A program made the position numbers and the translations under genes. The notes under the pieces were generated by a model. The model was not told the DNA's origin. It ran no database searches and worked only from the letters and a program-made list of their open reading frames with translations. From Verrucomicrobiota bacterium (GTDB lineage: Bacteria; Verrucomicrobiota; Verrucomicrobiia; Opitutales; Opitutaceae), in the NCBI GenBank assembly GCA_003694825.1, contig RFJS01000255.1:1-10392 (forward strand): DNA of 10,392 nt, read 5' to 3'. The stretch's first letter is position 1. Each line of letters begins with the position of its first letter. Shown piece by piece: positions 7,019-10,392 of the stretch.

Positions 7019-7036
7019 CCGGACCGGCACGTCCGG
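7019..7036. repeat. Inverted repeat in the sigma-gene leader (CCGGAC-N6-GTCCGG)
   Basis: CCGGAC (7019-7024) and GTCCGG (7031-7036) are perfect 6-bp arms around CGGCAC. Overlapping dyads GTGCC/GGCAC and ACCGG/CCGGT lie in the same stretch. It is 38 bp upstream of the chosen sigma start and adjoins an A/T patch (AAAATTTT at 7042-7049), in the divergent promoter region. It may be an operator or a leader hairpin. Confidence 0.35.
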
Positions 7037-7070
7037 TGACAAAAATTTTCCCGGGGGCGGATCGGGGCGC

Positions 7071-7114
7071 GTTCGGGGGCGGCTTTGTCCGCGAGGGCCG
7101 GGGCGCCCCCGAAC
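7071..7114. repeat. 11-bp perfect inverted repeat in the divergent sigma/GH3 promoter region
   Basis: GTTCGGGGGCG (7071-7081) is the exact reverse complement of CGCCCCCGAAC (7104-7114), with 22 nt between the arms. It lies about midway between the two divergent genes, so a protein bound there could affect both. It could also form a long-loop hairpin in a leader. There is no T-run on either side, so a terminator is unlikely. Confidence 0.45.
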
Positions 7115-7140
7115 GGGAGGCGCCGGGCCCGCCGGGCGCG

Positions 7141-7158
7141 CTCTTAATTGATTGAGAG
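7141..7158. promoter_or_regulatory. A/T-rich imperfect dyad upstream of GH3
   Basis: CTCTTAATTGATTGAGAG folds as CTCT/AGAG with AAT/ATT and one G-T pair. It is the only A/T-rich patch in the 90 bp before the GH3 start and follows very GC-rich DNA, so it is the likeliest site for a promoter core or operator of GH3. No properly spaced -35/-10 pair can be drawn, so the role is inferred from composition and symmetry only. Confidence 0.3.
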
Positions 7159-7237
7159 GGTCGGCATTTGCGGCGGGCGGGGCCAGCGGCTACGCGCCTT
7201 CCGCGTGATGAACTCGCCACTGCGGACCCATCCTCTC

Positions 7238-9439
7238 ATGAAGCCTGCGCGCGTGCTGCCCCGGCTGCTCGCGCCACTGATCCTCTTTGCCATGAATACC
7301 TCCCGCCTTCCGGCCGAATTCGAATGGCTCGACACGAGCCTTCCGCTCGAGAAACGCGCCGATGCCCTGATCGCCGAGATGACCCTCGAGGAAAAGGCGT
7401 CGCAGATGCTCGACTACAACAAGGGCCTGCCCCGGCTCGGCATCCCCGAATACAACTGGTGGAACGAGGCACTGCACGGAGTCGCCCGCAATGGCCGGGC
7501 CACGGTCTTCCCGCAGGCGATCGCGCTCGCCGCGACCTTCGATGTGGATCTCGCCCACCGCGTGGCCACGGCGATCTCCGATGAGGCGCGGGCGAAATTC
7601 GCCATCGCCCAGGCCATGGGCAACCGCAGCAAGTATGCCGGCATCACGTTCTGGACGCCCAACATCAACATCTTCCGCGATCCCCGCTGGGGACGGGGAC
7701 AGGAGACATACGGCGAGGATCCCTGGCTGACCTCGCGCATCGGCGTCGCCTTCGTGCGTGGACTCCAGGGCGATGATCCGCGCCACCTCAAGGTCGCCGC
7801 CTGCGCGAAGCACTACGCCGTCCACTCCGGCCCGGAGGCGCTGCGCCACGAGTTCGATGCGGTCGTCTCCCGGCGCGACCTCTACGAGACCTACCTCCCG
7901 GCTTTCGAGGCGCTCGTGCGCGAGGCCCATGTCGAGGCGGTGATGGGCGCCTACAACCGCGTCTATGGCGAGTCCGCCTCGGCCAGCCGTTTCCTGCTCA
8001 CCGAGATCCTCCGTGAGCGGTGGGGCTTTCGCGGACACGTCGTCTCCGACTGCGGCGCGATCAACGACATCTGGAAACATCACAAGATCGTCGATACGCC
8101 GGAGGAAGCGTGCGCCCTTGCCATCAAGGCGGGGCTCAACCTCAACTGCGGGAGCGCCTTCCGGCATCTCACCAGCGCCGTCCGGAAGGGGCTGCTCACC
8201 GAGGCGGAAATCGACGCGGCGCTGAAACCACTCATTCTCACCAAACTCAAGCTCGGCTTCTTCGATCCGCCGGAGGAAAATCCGTGGAGCCGGATCGATC
8301 CATCCGTTGTGTGCTCGCCGGAGCATGTCGCTCTCGCCCGCGAGGAGGCGGCCAGGGCCATCGTCGTCGCGAAAAACCGCAACGGTGTCCTGCCGCTACC
8401 GAAGGATATTCGCTCACTTTACGTGGTGGGGCCACAGGCGGCCAGCGGCGATGTCCTGCTCGGCAACTACTACGGCATGTCGGGCAGTTCGGTGACCATT
8501 CTCGACGGCATCGTGGAGCGCGTGAATCTCGGCTCGACGGTCCTCTACAAGCCCGGCCAGCTTCCGTATCACGAAAACCCGAACCCGATCGACTGGTGCA
8601 CCGGGGAGGCGATGACGCTTGGCGACGCGGTCGTCGCCGTCGTCGGCATCGACAGCCGCTGGGAGGGCGAGGAGGGCGACGCCATCGCTTCGCCGACGAT
8701 GGGCGACCGCGTGGACATCGGTCTGCCGCCCATGCAGCTGGAGTTCCTGCGCAAGCTGCGGGCGGTCAACGACAAGCCGCTCATCGTGGTGGTCACCGGG
8801 GGCAGCCCGATGGCCATTCCGGAGGTCATGGACTTCGCCGATGCCGTGCTCTTTGTCTGGTATCCCGGCCAGGAGGGCGGACGCGCCGTCGCCGACGTCC
8901 TCTTCGGCGATGTCAATCCGGCCGGACGGCTTCCCTTCACCGTGCCTTACTCCGTGGATGATCTTCCGCCTTTCGAGGACTACTCGATGCGCGGGCGCAC
9001 CTACCGCTACATGGAGAAAGAGCCGCTGCTGCCCTTCGGCTTCGGATTGAGCTACACCCGCTTCGCCTATGAGCGTATCGAGATCTCAGGTGCGGAAATC
9101 GCCGCCGATGGAACCCTCGAAGCCAGGGTGACCGTGCGCAATGTCGGTGAGCGCGATGGCGATGAGGTCGTCCAGCTCTATCTCGAGCAGCCGGGCGCCG
9201 GGGAGACTGCGCCGCTGCGCAAGCTCGTCGGCTTCGAACGGATCCATCTCCGTGCCGGTGAAACGGCGACGGTGCGTTTCGAGCTGGGCGAACAGGCGTT
9301 GCGGCAATTCACGGAAGAGGGCGAGCCGGTCGTTCGGGCCGGCGACTACACGCTGCATGCGGGTGGAGCGGTTCCCATCCCGCGGTCGGTGGCCCTCGGT
9401 GCCCCCGAACCGGTGACGGCGCACTTCCGCGTGCGTTGA
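7238..9439 (+). CDS. Glycoside hydrolase family 3 (beta-xylosidase/beta-glucosidase type), probably exported
   Basis: From ATG 7238 the protein has 733 residues, beginning with a signal-like MKPARVLPRLLAPLILFAMN followed by a plausible cut near LPA-EF (26/27). In-frame ATGs at 7148 and 7208 would put the signal inside the protein, so they are less likely. The TIM-barrel domain has NEALHGVARNG (76-86), WTPNINIFRDPRWGRGQETY (139-158), KHYAVHSGPE (191-200) and the nucleophile Asp271 in VVSDCGAINDI (268-278). The second alpha/beta domain has WEGEEGD (475-481), whose Glu residues occupy the acid/base position of the LEGEE-type GH3 enzymes. A fibronectin-III-like domain (about 615-705) follows LPFGFGLSYTRF (598-609). 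No PA14 insert is present. The enzyme removes terminal beta-linked xylose or glucose from glycans; xylosidase is favoured by the VSDCGAI motif, but the substrate is not certain. The gene ends at a strong terminator. Confidence 0.92.
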   Translation: MKPARVLPRLLAPLILFAMNTSRLPAEFEWLDTSLPLEKRADALIAEMTLEEKASQMLDYNKGLPRLGIPEYNWWNEALHGVARNGRATVFPQAIALAATFDVDLAHRVATAISDEARAKFAIAQAMGNRSKYAGITFWTPNINIFRDPRWGRGQETYGEDPWLTSRIGVAFVRGLQGDDPRHLKVAACAKHYAVHSGPEALRHEFDAVVSRRDLYETYLPAFEALVREAHVEAVMGAYNRVYGESASASRFLLTEILRERWGFRGHVVSDCGAINDIWKHHKIVDTPEEACALAIKAGLNLNCGSAFRHLTSAVRKGLLTEAEIDAALKPLILTKLKLGFFDPPEENPWSRIDPSVVCSPEHVALAREEAARAIVVAKNRNGVLPLPKDIRSLYVVGPQAASGDVLLGNYYGMSGSSVTILDGIVERVNLGSTVLYKPGQLPYHENPNPIDWCTGEAMTLGDAVVAVVGIDSRWEGEEGDAIASPTMGDRVDIGLPPMQLEFLRKLRAVNDKPLIVVVTGGSPMAIPEVMDFADAVLFVWYPGQEGGRAVADVLFGDVNPAGRLPFTVPYSVDDLPPFEDYSMRGRTYRYMEKEPLLPFGFGLSYTRFAYERIEISGAEIAADGTLEARVTVRNVGERDGDEVVQLYLEQPGAGETAPLRKLVGFERIHLRAGETATVRFELGEQALRQFTEEGEPVVRAGDYTLHAGGAVPIPRSVALGAPEPVTAHFRVR

Positions 9440-9464
9440 GAGACGCTTCCGGCAGGAGCTTTCG

Positions 9465-9497
9465 AGAGCGCGGCGTCAACAGCCGCGCTCTTTTTTT
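9465..9497 (+). terminator. Rho-independent terminator of the GH3 gene
   Basis: AGAGCGCGGC (9465-9474) pairs perfectly with GCCGCGCTCT (9482-9491) around a 7-nt loop and runs directly into seven T (9491-9497). It starts 26 bp past the GH3 stop. This is the clearest terminator in the window and separates GH3 from the gene at 9575. Confidence 0.92.
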
Positions 9498-9562
9498 GTC
9501 GAGTCCGCGGGCGTGCCGTGTAAGGGTTGTCGCGGGCAGGGGCATCGACGTCCTCGAATGAA

Positions 9563-9567
9563 AGGAG
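9563..9567 (+). promoter_or_regulatory. Strong Shine-Dalgarno for the gene at 9575
   Basis: AGGAG inside AAAGGAGAGAG lies 7 nt before ATG 9575. It is the only near-consensus ribosome site seen before a gene in this window and fixes this start. No supportable -35/-10 was found in the 77 bp between the GH3 terminator and the ATG. Confidence 0.8.
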
Positions 9568-9574
9568 AGAGACA

Positions 9575-10392
9575 ATGCCCGAAGAAAAGAAAGACAACCC
9601 GCCTGAACCGCTCGGAGCCGAGCGCAATGGCGAAAAGCAACGGTGCCGGGTGATCCGCCTCGGGGTGGTGATCGGCAATGACGAAAACATCCGCGGCGCC
9701 ACCGAATGGATCGTGGCGCGGGCGCGCGAACTCGTCGGGCCATTTCACCTGTGGCGCGACCGCACTTCGCGCGATCCGCTCGATTCGTTTCGCGACTACG
9801 ACATCACGGACGGGCGGCGACGCGCGCGGGGCAACCGCCGCTATCGCTTGAACACCGGGGAGACCGGCCTCGGGTTCGATGGACTCCTGCGGGAACTTCA
9901 GAACTGTCGGGGGCGTATCGAGGAACTGGTGATCTTTCACCACGGCGAGTCCGTCGAGGAGGCGGTTGTCGCCGAGCGGGTGGCGATGATCTTTCGGGCG
10001 ATTCAGGTGCCGGTCTGCCGGGTCGTGTGGTGGGCGTGTTTCGCCTCTGTGCAGCTCGACGTGGAACGGGACGGCGCGGTGGATTTCATGATGCGCAGCC
10101 TTGGGCGGCAGGCGCGGTGCCGGCCCTGCGGATGTCGCGGGCCGGTGGAACTGATCTGGCCGACCGAGGGGCGCAGCCATCTCTCGGGCAGCTCCGGCCG
10201 CGGGGTGCCGCAGACGGGCGACGGGAAGGTGCTGCGGGCCCGCTGGGGCTACCGGCATCCGGATGGCACGCTGCGCCTCGAGCCGCCGGTCGGTGTTTCC
10301 CCGCATCCGCCGCCGGAGCCGGATGCGAGAGAGCCCGATTACGGTCGCCCGCCCGAGCGCGTGAACGGCACCGTGCTCGGCGTCCCGGTCGG
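9575..10392 (+). CDS. Unrecognised protein with a caspase-like His-Gly / Ala-Cys pattern (3' end outside window)
   Basis: The frame runs 272 codons to the window edge without a stop, with strong G/C third positions and a consensus Shine-Dalgarno. I do not recognise the family. The N-terminus is charged (MPEEKKDNPPEPLG) with no signal peptide, so it is probably cytoplasmic. A beta strand CRVIRLGVVIGNDEN (24-38) opens the fold. Then ELVIFHHGES (117-126) places His122/His123-Gly after a hydrophobic strand, and CRVVWWACFAS (148-158) places Cys155 after another. The order strand-His-Gly, about 30 residues, strand-Ala-Cys is that of clan CD peptidases (caspase, gingipain, CHAT, C80), so a peptidase-like dyad is inferred, not shown. 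CRPCGCRGP (182-190) could bind metal or form disulfides. Residues 236-262 are Pro-rich, like a linker to more domains beyond the edge. The 276-residue open frame on the opposite strand passes through the GH3 terminator and looks like a shadow. Confidence 0.75.
   Translation, partial: MPEEKKDNPPEPLGAERNGEKQRCRVIRLGVVIGNDENIRGATEWIVARARELVGPFHLWRDRTSRDPLDSFRDYDITDGRRRARGNRRYRLNTGETGLGFDGLLRELQNCRGRIEELVIFHHGESVEEAVVAERVAMIFRAIQVPVCRVVWWACFASVQLDVERDGAVDFMMRSLGRQARCRPCGCRGPVELIWPTEGRSHLSGSSGRGVPQTGDGKVLRARWGYRHPDGTLRLEPPVGVSPHPPPEPDAREPDYGRPPERVNGTVLGVPV

Noticed and set aside
6981..7220. N-terminal extension of the sigma protein to ATG 7220
   Set aside because: The added residues are Pro/Arg/Ser-rich and overlap the inverted repeats of the divergent promoter region; the sigma-2 domain begins right after ATG 6980.
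7148..7237. N-terminal extension of GH3 to ATG 7148 or 7208
   Set aside because: It would bury the signal peptide 10-30 residues inside the protein, and ATG 7148 lies inside the A/T-rich dyad.
7190..8326. Open frame of 378 codons on the minus strand
   Set aside because: Antisense to the GH3 catalytic domain, with no recognisable motifs.
9476..10306. Open frame of 276 codons on the minus strand
   Set aside because: It runs into the GH3 terminator hairpin and is Pro/Arg/His-rich; the plus-strand frame at 9575 has a consensus Shine-Dalgarno and a plausible fold, so it is preferred.

Overview
This is a GC-rich bacterial window with five complete or nearly complete genes plus one gene cut at each end. 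All are dense in G/C-ending codons, and most starts lack a clear Shine-Dalgarno. A Gfo/Idh/MocA oxidoreductase of a type common in Verrucomicrobiota, Planctomycetota and Bacteroidota lies beside a large GT4/GH130 pair, a xylosidase-like GH3 enzyme and an ECF-type sigma factor with a membrane tail. Together these suggest a polysaccharide-degrading member of the Verrucomicrobiota (Opitutus-like) or a relative. That placement is inference. No RNA gene, CRISPR array, transposase or phage gene was found.

Layout. Bases 2-676 (+) hold the C-terminal part of a Gfo/Idh/MocA dehydrogenase, which converges on a short ArsC-family reductase (747-1097, -) across a hairpin that can terminate both strands. 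Next on the minus strand is a two-gene unit read right to left: a GH130 enzyme (3552-5003), then 21 bp later a 773-residue GT4 glycosyltransferase with an extra C-terminal helical domain (1209-3530), closed by a strong hairpin. A 372-bp gap (5004-5375) with no convincing gene separates GH130 from an unusual minus-strand gene (5376-6980). That gene encodes an ECF-like sigma factor fused to several membrane segments and a tract with glycine at every fifth residue, ten in a row. It is divergent from a secreted GH3 glycosidase (7238-9439, +), and the 257-bp region between them carries several inverted repeats. GH3 ends at a textbook intrinsic terminator. After it, a gene with the best Shine-Dalgarno in the window (9575 to the edge, +) runs off the end; it has a His-Gly / Ala-Cys pattern like the catalytic dyad of caspase-like (clan CD) peptidases.

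How the genes may work together. GH3 and the oxidoreductase fit plant- or algal-glycan use. GT4 and GH130 look like one intracellular unit that makes and recycles a glycan, perhaps mannose-containing. The sigma factor may be a membrane-tethered regulator, since no separate anti-sigma gene adjoins it. The most novel items are the sigma/glycine-pentad fusion and the truncated caspase-like gene.
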